A program made the translations under genes and the position numbers. A stretch of DNA of 64,000 nt from Trebonia sp963773105 (lineage in GTDB: Bacteria; Actinomycetota; Actinomycetes; Streptosporangiales; Streptosporangiaceae): contig CAVZAA010000002.1 in NCBI GenBank assembly GCA_963773105.1, positions 1,116,001-1,180,000 of the forward strand, in the 5' to 3' direction. The notes beneath the pieces are model-generated. The model was not told the origin of the DNA. It did no database searches and saw only the letters and a program-made list of their open reading frames with translations. Below, one piece after another: positions 1 through 8,256 of this stretch. Position 1 is the stretch's first letter; each line of letters starts with the position of its first letter.

Positions 1-1434
1 GGTGGCCGCGAAGCCGAGGTGGCCGCGGCCGTCGGTGCCGCCGAAGCGAATGCCGAGCAGGTCCTCGAATGTCCGCAGGGCCGAGTAGTGGTTGTACGAG
101 CCGGCGCCGTCCACCGAGCCGGCCTTGATCCAGCGCGGGTTGAACAGCACCGCCCCGATCTGACCGCCGCCGGGCATGGTGCCAGTCGCGGGCTCGGTGT
201 TTGGCGTGAGGCCCTTGACGCCGAGCAGGTCGTAGTAGGTGAGCCCGCCGTACGCGGCGATCGGGGTGTTGAGCAGCGGCGAGTAGCCGGGGTTAGCGCT
301 GTTCGGGCCGGGCTGCTCGTTGTCGCCCGCGGTCGTATCGGTCGTGCCGCCCTCGTCGAAGGTGATCATGACCAGGGTGCTGCCGTCTCGGTAGGCAGGC
401 GAGCTGAAGATCAACGGCATCCACGTCTTGAGCCAGTCGTCAGCGCCCACCAGGCCACCCGCGGTGGTGCCCGCGTCGTTCACGCCGGCGCAGGTCGCGT
501 CGTGGCCGTCGTCACACAGGTTCGGCGTGATGAACGCGAACTTCGGCGTGGTCCACGCGTGCTTCAGGTCGTCGGCGAGGTGTCCGGCGTACGTCACGGT
601 GTCGTTGGCGGCGGTGCTCGCGGTGCCGAGCGGCACCACGTCGTGATCGCACAGCCAGGTGCTGTCGGTCACCGCGTGGAAGTAGATGAACGGGTTGTGC
701 CGGTCGGCGTACTGATCGGTCACCGCCGACTTGACCTGCGTGCCGGTCGCGTTCGGACCTTCGGCGTTGTTGGTGTCGTCGGACGCGTTGCCGCTTACCT
801 GAACCGGGTGAGCGCAGTCGGCGCCTCCCTGCGGGTCGGGGACGCCGCCGTCGCGGGCCTGGTTATTGCCCATGTCCTCGGCGTACTCGCGCCAATCGGA
901 GCCAATCGTCCACGGGTACGCCTGGTCCAGTTGGTTGCCGATCGTCTGCACGGACTTGGGGAACACGCAGCCCTGGCCGTCGACCTGGCCCGGGTACAGG
1001 GCGTGGTTCTGATCCAGGGTGCCGGGGGTGACATCCGTGTAGGACCCTGACAACGAGGTGATGCTGCTGACGCAGTCGCTGCTCGTCATCAGGTTCGGCG
1101 CCTGGCCGGAGACCTGCGCGATGTAGTTGTCCAGGCTGACGTGCCCGACCGCGTAATAGTTCTTGACCAGCTCGCCTGCGGGCAGCAGGGTGTCGTTGAG
1201 GTACGTAGCAGGCGAGGTCGGCCCGAACGTCGCCGACTCGTCCTCGTTCTCCAGGTCGATGACGATGATGTGCTTGATCGTGCCGGTCGGCGGCAGGGAA
1301 CTGGCGTTCCCGTGGCCATCGCCGACCGACGCGGCCGACGCGGCGAGCGAGGGGACGACGGCGAGCCCGGCGGCGGTGGCGCCCGCCAGGACGATCGTCG
1401 TGGCGGCGCGGCGTGCCCGTGCCCTGCGGTTCAT
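1..1434 (-). CDS. Secreted phosphoesterase (PF04185-like acid phosphatase), 3' end outside window
   Basis: The reading frame starts at ATG 1434, four bases after a strong AAGGAG, and runs open off the left edge (478 codons seen). The N-terminus is a signal peptide: Arg-rich start, a hydrophobic stretch ending in LAASAAS. The mature part opens with IKHIIVIDLENEDESATFG, the metal-binding start of the phosphoesterase/phospholipase C family; later come LDNYIAQVSGQAPN, TPNLCDDGHD and LVMITFDEGG, which fit the metal-site blocks of bacterial acid phosphatases of this family. It is probably exported to release phosphate from phosphomonoesters. Substrate is not deducible, and the true C-terminus is unknown. 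Confidence 0.8.
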   Translation of the reverse strand, partial: MNRRARARRAATTIVLAGATAAGLAVVPSLAASAASVGDGHGNASSLPPTGTIKHIIVIDLENEDESATFGPTSPATYLNDTLLPAGELVKNYYAVGHVSLDNYIAQVSGQAPNLMTSSDCVSSITSLSGSYTDVTPGTLDQNHALYPGQVDGQGCVFPKSVQTIGNQLDQAYPWTIGSDWREYAEDMGNNQARDGGVPDPQGGADCAHPVQVSGNASDDTNNAEGPNATGTQVKSAVTDQYADRHNPFIYFHAVTDSTWLCDHDVVPLGTASTAANDTVTYAGHLADDLKHAWTTPKFAFITPNLCDDGHDATCAGVNDAGTTAGGLVGADDWLKTWMPLIFSSPAYRDGSTLVMITFDEGGTTDTTAGDNEQPGPNSANPGYSPLLNTPIAAYGGLTYYDLLGVKGLTPNTEPATGTMPGGGQIGAVLFNPRWIKAGSVDGAGSYNHYSALRTFEDLLGIRFGGTDGRGHLGFAAT

Positions 1435-1479
1435 GGAGCTCCTTCAAAGTCTGCTAGGGCGAAACCAGGGTTATGTCAG

Positions 1480-1493
1480 CTAATACGTATTAG
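1480..1493. promoter_or_regulatory. Perfect 14-bp palindrome upstream of the phosphoesterase
   Basis: CTAATACGTATTAG is a perfect dyad in an AT-rich island of otherwise GC-rich DNA, 46 bases upstream of the phosphoesterase start. On the minus strand CTGACA, 17 bases, TAGCAG just downstream of it could be the promoter. The position fits an operator; the regulator is unknown. Confidence 0.45.
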
Positions 1494-1594
1494 AAAAAGT
1501 CACACAAGTAAAGAACGGGACCTTAGCGAGCAATGAGCCGCGAGGTGGCGGTGAAGTGAACAGAGAAATACTGAAGCGGCGCCCCGCCCGGCGG

Positions 1595-4500
1595 CTAGGC
1601 GAAGAGAGCGCGGATGTCCTCGGCGGACAAGGCGGAGGAGAACGCGCCGTCGCTGTCGATGACGCTGGAGAAGAGCTCCTGCTTGCGGGCCTTGAGCGCC
1701 ATGACCTTCTCCTCGATGGTGCCGGAGGCGATCAGCCGGTACACCATCACGTTCCTGGTCTGCCCGATGCGGTGGGTCCGGTCCACCGCCTGCGCCTCGG
1801 TCGCCGGGTTCCACCACGGGTCGAGCAGGAAGCAGTAGTCGGCCTCGGTCAGGTTGAGGCCGAACCCGCCGGCCTTGAGGCTGATCAGGAAGACCGGTGC
1901 GGTGCCGTCCTTGAACGACGAGATCACCGCCGGGCGGTTGGTGGTCGTCCCGTCCAGGTAGCAGCACTCCACCCCGGCCGCCTCGAGCCGGGTGCGCGCC
2001 ATTCGCAGGAAGCGGGTGAACTGACTGAACACCAGGGCCCGGTGACCGCCGCCCACCACGTCCTCGATCTGCTCGACGAGCGAGTCGATCTTGGCCGACG
2101 GCACGTCCGAGTGCTCCTCGTCCACCAGCGCGGCGTGCAGCGACAGCTGCCGCAGCAGGGTGAGGGACCGCAGAATCGTGAACCGGTTGTGGTTGACGTC
2201 GTCGAGCAGGCCGAGCACCTTCTGCCGCTCCCGCTGCAGGTGGGTCTGGTACAGCTTGCGGTGCCTCGGGTGCAGCTCGACCTCGAGTACCTGCTCCTGC
2301 TTCTCGGGCAGATCGGCGGCGACCTGCTCCTTGGTCCTGCGCATGATCAGCGGCCTGATCCGGCGGCGCAGCTGGGCGAGCAGCTCGGCGTTGCCGCCCT
2401 TCTCGATCGGGCGCGCGTAGTAGTCCTTGAAGCGCTCCGGGTTCGGGAACAGACCCGGCGCGGTGATCGACAGCAGCGACCACAGCTCCATCAGGTTGTT
2501 CTCCATCGGCGTGCCGGTGATCGCGACCTTGAACGGGGTGGCCACCCGCCGCGCGCACTGGTACGCCTTGGACTGGTGGTTCTTGACGTACTGGGCCTCG
2601 TCGAGGAACAGCCCCGCCCACTGCACCGCACCGTAGTTCTCGAAGTCGAGCCGCAGCAGCGTGTACGAGGTCACCACCGCGTCGGCCCCGTCGATGACGC
2701 CAGACAGGGCAACTCCGCGCCTGCCGAGCGTGTCGGAGACGGTGACCACCTTCAGGTCCGGGGCGAACCGCTCAGCCTCGGACGCCCAGTTCGCGAGCAC
2801 CGAGGTCGGCGCCACGATGAGAAAAGGGCGCGAGGGGCCGGCCGGGTCCGGGTCCGCCTCCCTGGCGTCCTTCGCGTGCTGGATCAGCGCGAGCGTCTGC
2901 AGCGTCTTGCCGAGCCCCATGTCGTCGGCGAGGATGCCGCCGAGCCCGTTCGCCCACAGGAAGGCGAGCCACTGGAATCCGGAGAGCTGGTATGGGCGCA
3001 GCTGCGCGCACACCGATGCGGGGATCGCCGCCCCCTCGATCTCCCCGATCGACAGCAGCCCGCGCACCTGCCGGTGCCACGCCGCCGCCTGGTGGCTGAC
3101 CTCGCCCAGCCCGGCCAGCTCCTCCCACAGCCCGGCCTGGAACCGGCTGATTCGCAGCTCGCCGTCCGGCTGGTCCTGCAGCGTCCGCGCCTCGTCGATA
3201 AGCCGGGCGAGCGCCGCGAGTTCGGGCTTGTCGAGCGAGAAGTACGCGCCGTCGGCCAGCAGCAGGTGCGACTGGCCGTTCGCCAGCGCCACGAACAGCT
3301 CGGTGAACGGCACCTTGCGGCCCTCGACGGTGATGTCGATGCCGAGATCGAACCAGTCGGGGTCGCCGTCGCGCGCGTCGGCCGACACCTCGATCTCCAG
3401 CGAGTCCCCGGCCTCGTGGTAGTCGGGCACCTGCCCGGTCACCTCGAGGCGCACATCGTCGCGGCCCGACAGCAGCGGCAGCACCTCGGTGGTGAAGGTC
3501 ATCGTGTCGAGACCGTTGAGGGTGAAGGAGGAAAGCCGGGTCCGTTCGATACGAGGCTGGTCTTGTCCGCGGGGAACTCCCGGCAAGCCGGCGGGGAGAC
3601 CGAGGCCGCCGAAAACCCGCGCCTCGGCCTGCGAGTCCCTGAACGGGTCGGGCGCGGCGCCCAGCCCCGCCCGCAACTCGGTCCCGCCGACCTGGTACGC
3701 CCACTCCCAGCGGACCTCCACCCGGTGCCCGCGCGCATAGGCGGCGCGGACCACGAGCGCGGGGTCGGAGATCTCCGGCGCGGTGAAAGAGCCGTCGGAG
3801 GAGGTGACCGCGGCCATCCGGCGCAGCCTCGGGTAGTACTTGGAGAGGAACGCGGCCTGTCCGGACTCGGGCACCACCAGCCGCTCGTCGACCAGGGCCA
3901 GGTGCTGGAGCTGCGCGGGCACCGGATGCGTCAGCCGGGCCAGCCGGAACCTGGCGAGCTCACCGTGGTTGGCCTGGCCGCGGTCGGTGTAGATGACGCC
4001 GTGGCCCTCGCTGCCGATGAAGCGCAGCGGCACGGCGTCGGCGCCGTCGGAGGTCTTGATCACCGGGGCGATCAGCAGCGTGGTCTCGTCGCTGGTCACG
4101 TCGAGGGTGAGTTCGGCCGTGCCCGGCGGCGGCACGGTGCCCTGCTTGCCCCGGTAGACGAACGGCAGCCCGACCGCATGCGCCTGGTCAAGCACCGGCC
4201 ACAGCTGATGGGACTCGCAGCTCGAGAGGTCCAGGTACTTCTGGTCGCCGCCGTAGCCGCCGTAGGAGTAGCTGGCGTAGTAACCCTGCTGGGTGGTGCT
4301 CGCCCGGTAGAGCGCGAACAGCTCGTGCAGCAGGCGGACGTGCGCGGGCGGGAACTCGTCCCGCAGCAGCATGTAGTCGAGCCGGGACCAGGACAGATTG
4401 CCCGCCACCCAGCCGCCGACCCGCCCCGGCTGCACCAGCCGGGCCTGCAGCTTGAGCTTCCTGGTGGCGTCATCGGCCAGCTGCTGCTGCCTCACCTGGG

Positions 4501-5008
4501 TCGAGTAGCTGGGGTAGCGGCTGTTGTCGGACGAGTTCTGCACCAGGGAGAGCTCCACCGCCAGCGGGGCGATCGCGGTGGCTTCCTCGGCGGCCGGCGG
4601 GGGGTTCCCCTGCGGGGCGCCGAGCAGCGAGTCGAGCGACTGCTCCCACGGCAGCGTGGACCGGCGGGCGGTGCCGCCCGCCAGCGTGGCCGCGGGCATG
4701 AGGGTCTCGTCGGTGGCGGCCAGCACCAAGGCGGCCACGTGCACGCAGTCGCTGCCCACGGCGCAGCTGCAGTACCCTCGGCGGAATCGCAGCGGGAACC
4801 CGTTGGAGGCGCGGAACGAGGCCAACACCGTCCTTATCTCCCCGCCGCCGTCCTTGACGGTGCCGGTCAGCAACTGCTGCGAGGCCTCCCAGGCCATCTG
4901 CACGATCGCGCCGCGCCTGACGGCCGCAGTGCCGTCGGCAAAGCCATCGGCTCCCACCGACGTCTTGAAGGACGCGAGATCGACGTCCCGCAGCGCCACT
5001 CGTTGCAT
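1595..5008 (-). CDS. SNF2-family DNA helicase/ATPase with N-terminal SWIM zinc finger
   Basis: A 1,137-residue Swi2/Snf2 ATPase. Near residue 80 is a SWIM zinc finger (GYCSCAVGSDCVH, CxC...CxH). A long middle region leads to the helicase core: Walker A DDMGLGKT near residue 698, the DEAQ box (LDEAQYVKN), motif III ITGTPMENN, and the C-terminal lobe with SLKAGGFGLNLT and the motif VI arginines in DRTHRIGQTR. Such proteins translocate on double-stranded DNA to remodel protein-DNA complexes; SWIM-SNF2 versions are common and poorly characterised in actinobacteria. It is monocistronic, divergent from the universal stress protein gene. Length and motifs are complete. Confidence 0.92.
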   Translation of the reverse strand: MQRVALRDVDLASFKTSVGADGFADGTAAVRRGAIVQMAWEASQQLLTGTVKDGGGEIRTVLASFRASNGFPLRFRRGYCSCAVGSDCVHVAALVLAATDETLMPAATLAGGTARRSTLPWEQSLDSLLGAPQGNPPPAAEEATAIAPLAVELSLVQNSSDNSRYPSYSTQVRQQQLADDATRKLKLQARLVQPGRVGGWVAGNLSWSRLDYMLLRDEFPPAHVRLLHELFALYRASTTQQGYYASYSYGGYGGDQKYLDLSSCESHQLWPVLDQAHAVGLPFVYRGKQGTVPPPGTAELTLDVTSDETTLLIAPVIKTSDGADAVPLRFIGSEGHGVIYTDRGQANHGELARFRLARLTHPVPAQLQHLALVDERLVVPESGQAAFLSKYYPRLRRMAAVTSSDGSFTAPEISDPALVVRAAYARGHRVEVRWEWAYQVGGTELRAGLGAAPDPFRDSQAEARVFGGLGLPAGLPGVPRGQDQPRIERTRLSSFTLNGLDTMTFTTEVLPLLSGRDDVRLEVTGQVPDYHEAGDSLEIEVSADARDGDPDWFDLGIDITVEGRKVPFTELFVALANGQSHLLLADGAYFSLDKPELAALARLIDEARTLQDQPDGELRISRFQAGLWEELAGLGEVSHQAAAWHRQVRGLLSIGEIEGAAIPASVCAQLRPYQLSGFQWLAFLWANGLGGILADDMGLGKTLQTLALIQHAKDAREADPDPAGPSRPFLIVAPTSVLANWASEAERFAPDLKVVTVSDTLGRRGVALSGVIDGADAVVTSYTLLRLDFENYGAVQWAGLFLDEAQYVKNHQSKAYQCARRVATPFKVAITGTPMENNLMELWSLLSITAPGLFPNPERFKDYYARPIEKGGNAELLAQLRRRIRPLIMRRTKEQVAADLPEKQEQVLEVELHPRHRKLYQTHLQRERQKVLGLLDDVNHNRFTILRSLTLLRQLSLHAALVDEEHSDVPSAKIDSLVEQIEDVVGGGHRALVFSQFTRFLRMARTRLEAAGVECCYLDGTTTNRPAVISSFKDGTAPVFLISLKAGGFGLNLTEADYCFLLDPWWNPATEAQAVDRTHRIGQTRNVMVYRLIASGTIEEKVMALKARKQELFSSVIDSDGAFSSALSAEDIRALFA

Positions 5009-5141
5009 CCTGTCCAGCCTAATCGCTTCTGGTTACTGTCGCGTCTGCAAATCGACGCCCCTTGCGCTCGGGTGGCTCGGCCCCGGGTCGGTCAGCCGGG
5101 CCGTACGCGCAGCCGCCGATGGGAATCGGCGGACCGAAACG

Positions 5142-5154
5142 TAGACTGATCACC
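5142..5154 (+). promoter_or_regulatory. -10 box (TAGACT) of an apparently leaderless transcript
   Basis: TAGACT at 5142-5147 lies seven bases before GTG 5155, with no Shine-Dalgarno sequence between. Transcription would start at or next to the start codon. The same TANNNT-N7/8-start layout recurs at several genes here. Confidence 0.55.
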
Positions 5155-5613
5155 GTGACCCCCGGGGAGTTCGAGCTAGGAACTGACGGTCCTTCTGTGA
5201 TCCTGGTAGGCGTCGATGAGTCGGTCACGGCCTCGCGGGCTGGCTCGTACGCGGCCGGGCTGGCGCGCAGGCAGGGCGCCCGGCTGGTAATCGTGTACGT
5301 GCAGACCACGGGAACGTACGTCATCACCGATTCGGCTGGGGCGAGCGTCCTAGCGGCGGAGGCCGAGGTACGCAGCGAGATCGCCGACGAGCTGTCCGCC
5401 CTGGCTGACGAGCGCGCCCGTGAGCTGGGCATCGATATGACGTTCATCACAACCAAGGGGGACCCGTTTCACGAGATCTCCCGCATCGCGCAGGAGACGC
5501 GGGCCGATGCGATCGTGGTCGGCGCCTCGCTCAAGGCCGGCCACCGGCTGCTCGGGTCGCTTGCGGTGCGCCTGGTCCGCGCGGGCAAGTGGCCGGTTAC
5601 CGTGGTCCCGTGA
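5155..5613 (+). CDS. Universal stress protein (UspA family)
   Basis: A single Usp domain of about 152 residues. The first strand is VILVGVDES; the C-terminus has the ATP-binding signature GASLKAGHRLLG...S followed by the last strand WPVTVVP (G-2x-G-9x-G-S/T type), so it should be an ATP-binding Usp. I chose GTG 5155 over the upstream GTG 5062 because the region before it is poorly conserved-looking and a -10 box sits seven bases upstream. The stop overlaps the next start by four bases (GTGA), so the two genes form an operon. Confidence 0.85.
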   Translation: MTPGEFELGTDGPSVILVGVDESVTASRAGSYAAGLARRQGARLVIVYVQTTGTYVITDSAGASVLAAEAEVRSEIADELSALADERARELGIDMTFITTKGDPFHEISRIAQETRADAIVVGASLKAGHRLLGSLAVRLVRAGKWPVTVVP

Positions 5614-6146
5614 GCGACGAGGCGAACAACGGCCGGCGGCTCGTCCTGCTCAGGCACGCCAAGTCGGACTGGCCCGACGACGTGCCTGATCATGACCGCC
5701 CGCTGGCCAAGCGGGGTCGGCGGGACGCGCCGGCGGTCGGCCGCTGGCTCGGCCAGTCCGGCTACGCGCCGGACGCGGTGGTCTGCTCAACGGCGCTGCG
5801 GGCGCGGGAGACCTGGGAGCTGGTCTCGGCCGGGCTGCGCACGGCGGTGCCCGGCGTTTCCCCGGCGGTCCGCTACGAGTCTCGGGTGTACGAGGCGACC
5901 GTGCTCGGCCTGCTGATGCTGGTGCGCGAATTCTCCGCCGAGTGGCGGACCGCGCTGCTAGTGGGTCACAATCCCGGCCTGGCCGAACTCGCTCTCGGCC
6001 TGGCCGCCCCGCCCTCCGGCCCGCCGGCCGCCTTCCCTACCGCCGCGATCGCGGTCCTGGCGGTGCCCGGCGCGTGGGCCGACGCCGCTCCGGGCGAGGC
6101 CGGCCTGCTCGCTTTCGCGATCCCGGCGGACATGCGCTCCGAGTGA
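5610..6146 (+). CDS. SixA-type histidine phosphatase
   Basis: The protein of about 178 residues starts at GTG 5610, overlapping the upstream stop. LVLLRHAKSDW carries the catalytic RH of the histidine phosphatase superfamily in the RHAKS form typical of SixA and its actinobacterial relatives. The second catalytic histidine is in LLVGHNPGLAELAL. SixA dephosphorylates phosphohistidine of phosphorelay/PTS proteins in E. coli; in actinomycetes the substrate is usually unknown. Coupling to a Usp gene suggests a stress-linked role (inference). Confidence 0.85.
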   Translation: MSDEANNGRRLVLLRHAKSDWPDDVPDHDRPLAKRGRRDAPAVGRWLGQSGYAPDAVVCSTALRARETWELVSAGLRTAVPGVSPAVRYESRVYEATVLGLLMLVREFSAEWRTALLVGHNPGLAELALGLAAPPSGPPAAFPTAAIAVLAVPGAWADAAPGEAGLLAFAIPADMRSE

Positions 6147-6148
6147 CC

Positions 6149-7048
6149 TCAGGGCTGGGCGAAGAAGGCGCGGATTTCGCCGGCCACGGTTTCCGGCCTG
6201 CCGCCGCTGCGGTTGGTGTTGCTCGGGTCGCTTGAGCCGCCGTGGTCGAGGCCGGGGAACTCCACCCGGCGGCTGCACGGGAGGGTCCGGGCGAGGGCGT
6301 CGAGGGCGGGCCTGAGGAAGGGCAGGCCCTTGCTGCCGCCGAGGAGGAGGACGTCGGCGGAGACGGTGCCGAAGGTGTCGATGGTGCCTGCCATCTCGGC
6401 CAGCAGCACCCCGTCGCAGTGCAGGGTCGGGGCGAGCTTGCGCATCGTCACGTCGTCGCTTGCCGCCTTCTTGTCCTCGCTCTTCATGGCGAGGTCGGTG
6501 AGGGCCGCGAGCAGCCCGCGCGGCAGCAGCCGGAACGCGGGCGGCGCCAGGTCAAGCCCGAACATGCTGGTGATCATCGCGGCCGCGACCTTGCCCTGGG
6601 CCATCTCCTGGTCGAAGCGGCTCAGCCAGTCGGTGTGCTTGGTGGCGTCCATCAGCAGGGCCGGCTCGTACACGGCGATTTTGCGAATGGTCGGCAGCGT
6701 GCGCGCGGCCTCGAGGGCGACCAGGCCGCCGGCGCTGACGCCGAAGACCAGTTGCGCGCCCGATTCCGCCAAGACGGCCGCCAGGTCCTCGACCTCGGTG
6801 CGGACGCCGTAGTCGGGTCCGGCCGGGCCGGACATGCCGCGGCCGCGCCGGTCGGGCAGGTAGACGGTGAACGCGTCGGCCAGCGCGGTGGCGAGTCCGA
6901 TGTGGCTGCGGGCCGACTCCATGCTGCCGTGCAGCAGCACCACGGCCGGGCCCTGGCCGAGCCGCAGGTATCCGATGCGGGTTCCGTCCCTGGAGGCGAC
7001 GGATCCGGCGGACATGATGGCCGCGCGGGCGGTGGGGGCGGTGGTCAT
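6149..7048 (-). CDS. Alpha/beta hydrolase
   Basis: A 299-residue alpha/beta-hydrolase. Visible are the oxyanion region VVLLHGSMES, the PDRRGRGMSG loop, the nucleophile elbow FGVSAGG (Ser) and the terminal FPGLDHGG with the catalytic His. Substrate unknown. It is the last gene of a minus-strand operon, ten bases after the PadR regulator, and is probably a target of that regulator. Convergent with the SixA gene, only two bases apart. Confidence 0.85.
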   Translation of the reverse strand: MTTAPTARAAIMSAGSVASRDGTRIGYLRLGQGPAVVLLHGSMESARSHIGLATALADAFTVYLPDRRGRGMSGPAGPDYGVRTEVEDLAAVLAESGAQLVFGVSAGGLVALEAARTLPTIRKIAVYEPALLMDATKHTDWLSRFDQEMAQGKVAAAMITSMFGLDLAPPAFRLLPRGLLAALTDLAMKSEDKKAASDDVTMRKLAPTLHCDGVLLAEMAGTIDTFGTVSADVLLLGGSKGLPFLRPALDALARTLPCSRRVEFPGLDHGGSSDPSNTNRSGGRPETVAGEIRAFFAQP

Positions 7049-7058
7049 CTCGTTCCCC

Positions 7059-7670
7059 TTAAGTGGTGGGGGGCTGTTCGCCGTGGAAGTCGGCCCAGCC
7101 GCGGATCCAGTCGGTGGCGGGATCGGCGATGCGCTCGATGAGTCGGCCGACGAAGGTCGATTCGGCGTCGAGGACCGCGAGGCGGTACTCCTCCTCGATC
7201 AGGAAGAGCTCGGGTACACCGTCGGCTAGCGAGGTGTCGATCAGGGTCCGGGCTTCGGCCTGCTGCCGGGCGACGCGCTCGAGCCGCGCGCGCAGCAGGC
7301 CGAGGACCTCGCTGGGGGGCAGCGCCGCGATCAGCGACAGCGCCGCCACGAAGGCGGGGTATTCATGCTGCGGCTGCTCGACTAGCTCGCGGAGCCAGTC
7401 CCGCAGCTCGTCGCGGCCGGCGTCGGTGAGGGCGTATACGGTGCGCTCCGGCCGCTGCCCGTCGCGGCTGGTCTCTTGCTCGGTGACGAACCCGGCCTTG
7501 GCCAGCTGCTGCACGACCATGTAGAGCGATCCGTGGTTGAACTTGATGCTGCGGGCGTCGCCGTGCTCGCGCAGGGTCCGCCCCAGCTCGTAGGGGTGCA
7601 TGGGCTGCTGGCTGAGGGACGAAAGCACCGCCAGTGCAAGCAGGTTGGCGACCTTGCGCTTGCCGGTCAT
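7059..7670 (-). CDS. PadR-family transcriptional regulator
   Basis: A 203-residue PadR repressor. Residues 8-85 form the winged helix (LLALAVLSSL, HPYELGRTLREHG, HGSLYMVVQQLAKAGFV, YALTDAGR), followed by the longer helical C-terminal half (Vir_C type) used for dimerisation. It sits between an uncharacterised protein and an alpha/beta hydrolase in one minus-strand operon. A long inverted repeat over the operon promoter (8213-8256) is the obvious autoregulatory operator. Such proteins usually respond to phenolics, drugs or envelope stress; the ligand here is unknown. Confidence 0.9.
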   Translation of the reverse strand: MTGKRKVANLLALAVLSSLSQQPMHPYELGRTLREHGDARSIKFNHGSLYMVVQQLAKAGFVTEQETSRDGQRPERTVYALTDAGRDELRDWLRELVEQPQHEYPAFVAALSLIAALPPSEVLGLLRARLERVARQQAEARTLIDTSLADGVPELFLIEEEYRLAVLDAESTFVGRLIERIADPATDWIRGWADFHGEQPPTT

Positions 7671-7702
7671 CTTGTCCTCCTCGGTGCCGATGGCGTGGGT
7701 GG

Positions 7703-8176
7703 TCAGGCGCTGCGCGCCGGGTCGTCCAGGGTCGGCGCGATGCCCTCGGCGTGGGCGCGGCGGGCGTCGGCGAGGTACTGCCGCGAGATCATCGCCGACA
7801 GCCGCGCGATCCCGCCGCTCTGGACCCGGATCTCACCGTGACTGACGTGCCCGGTCAGGCGGATCCGGCGGCCGGCGCCGGCCGGGTTGTGGTGGAAGGT
7901 CTGCTTGACCCGCCCGCGGCCGGTCCAGGTCAGGTCCCACTGGTCGATGACCGTGTCCTCGGCCACGAGAACTGTGACGGTGGAGTGGTCCAGGGTCAGG
8001 TCGACCTCGATGTCGCCGTCGGGGATCTGCGGTGACCGCAGGTCGATGACAACCGAGCTGCGCCGGGCACGGACCTCGAAAGCGCGGGCGGTGGTCCAGT
8101 TGCCGAGCCGCTTGAGCGAGCCGTGGTCGGCGTGGATCCGGTCCGCGGCAACGGTGGCGCTTGCGTGGGTGTTCAT
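7703..8176 (-). CDS. Uncharacterised protein, first gene of the PadR operon
   Basis: A 157-residue protein with no signal peptide or membrane segment. The middle is beta-strand-like, with repeated short strands (SSVVIDLRSPQIPDGDIEVDL, cut here to the clearest part VVIDLRSP; IRLTGHVSHGEIRVQSGG), resembling the repetitive beta fold of adhesin-like/DUF4097-type domains; the C-terminus is helical and polar. A GGAAGGA site precedes ATG 8176. It leads the operon with padR and a hydrolase, directly downstream of the TTGACT/TATAGT promoter. Function not recognised. Confidence 0.7.
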   Translation of the reverse strand: MNTHASATVAADRIHADHGSLKRLGNWTTARAFEVRARRSSVVIDLRSPQIPDGDIEVDLTLDHSTVTVLVAEDTVIDQWDLTWTGRGRVKQTFHHNPAGAGRRIRLTGHVSHGEIRVQSGGIARLSAMISRQYLADARRAHAEGIAPTLDDPARSA

Positions 8177-8212
8177 CGGGAGGTTCCTTCCTGAGGGCGG
8201 GGCTCGAAGCCT

Positions 8213-8256
8213 TAGTTGACCCTGACTATACGTCTCTGAATAGTCAGAGTCAACTA
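8213..8256 (-). promoter_or_regulatory. Sigma70-type promoter embedded in a 17-bp inverted repeat (PadR operator candidate)
   Basis: On the minus strand TTGACT (8248-8253), a 17-base spacer and TATAGT (8225-8230) make a near-consensus promoter. Inverted repeat arms 8213-8229 and 8240-8256, with one mismatch and a 10-base centre, cover the -35 and -10 boxes. The upstream gene's stop codon (8254-8256) lies inside the outer arm. The layout fits repression of the downstream operon by its own PadR protein. Confidence 0.8.

Noticed and set aside
1556..5149. A 1,197-codon open frame on the plus strand
   Set aside because: It is antisense to the SNF2 gene, Arg/Gly/Leu-rich with no domain; GC-rich codon use keeps it open. 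The minus-strand frame has all helicase motifs.
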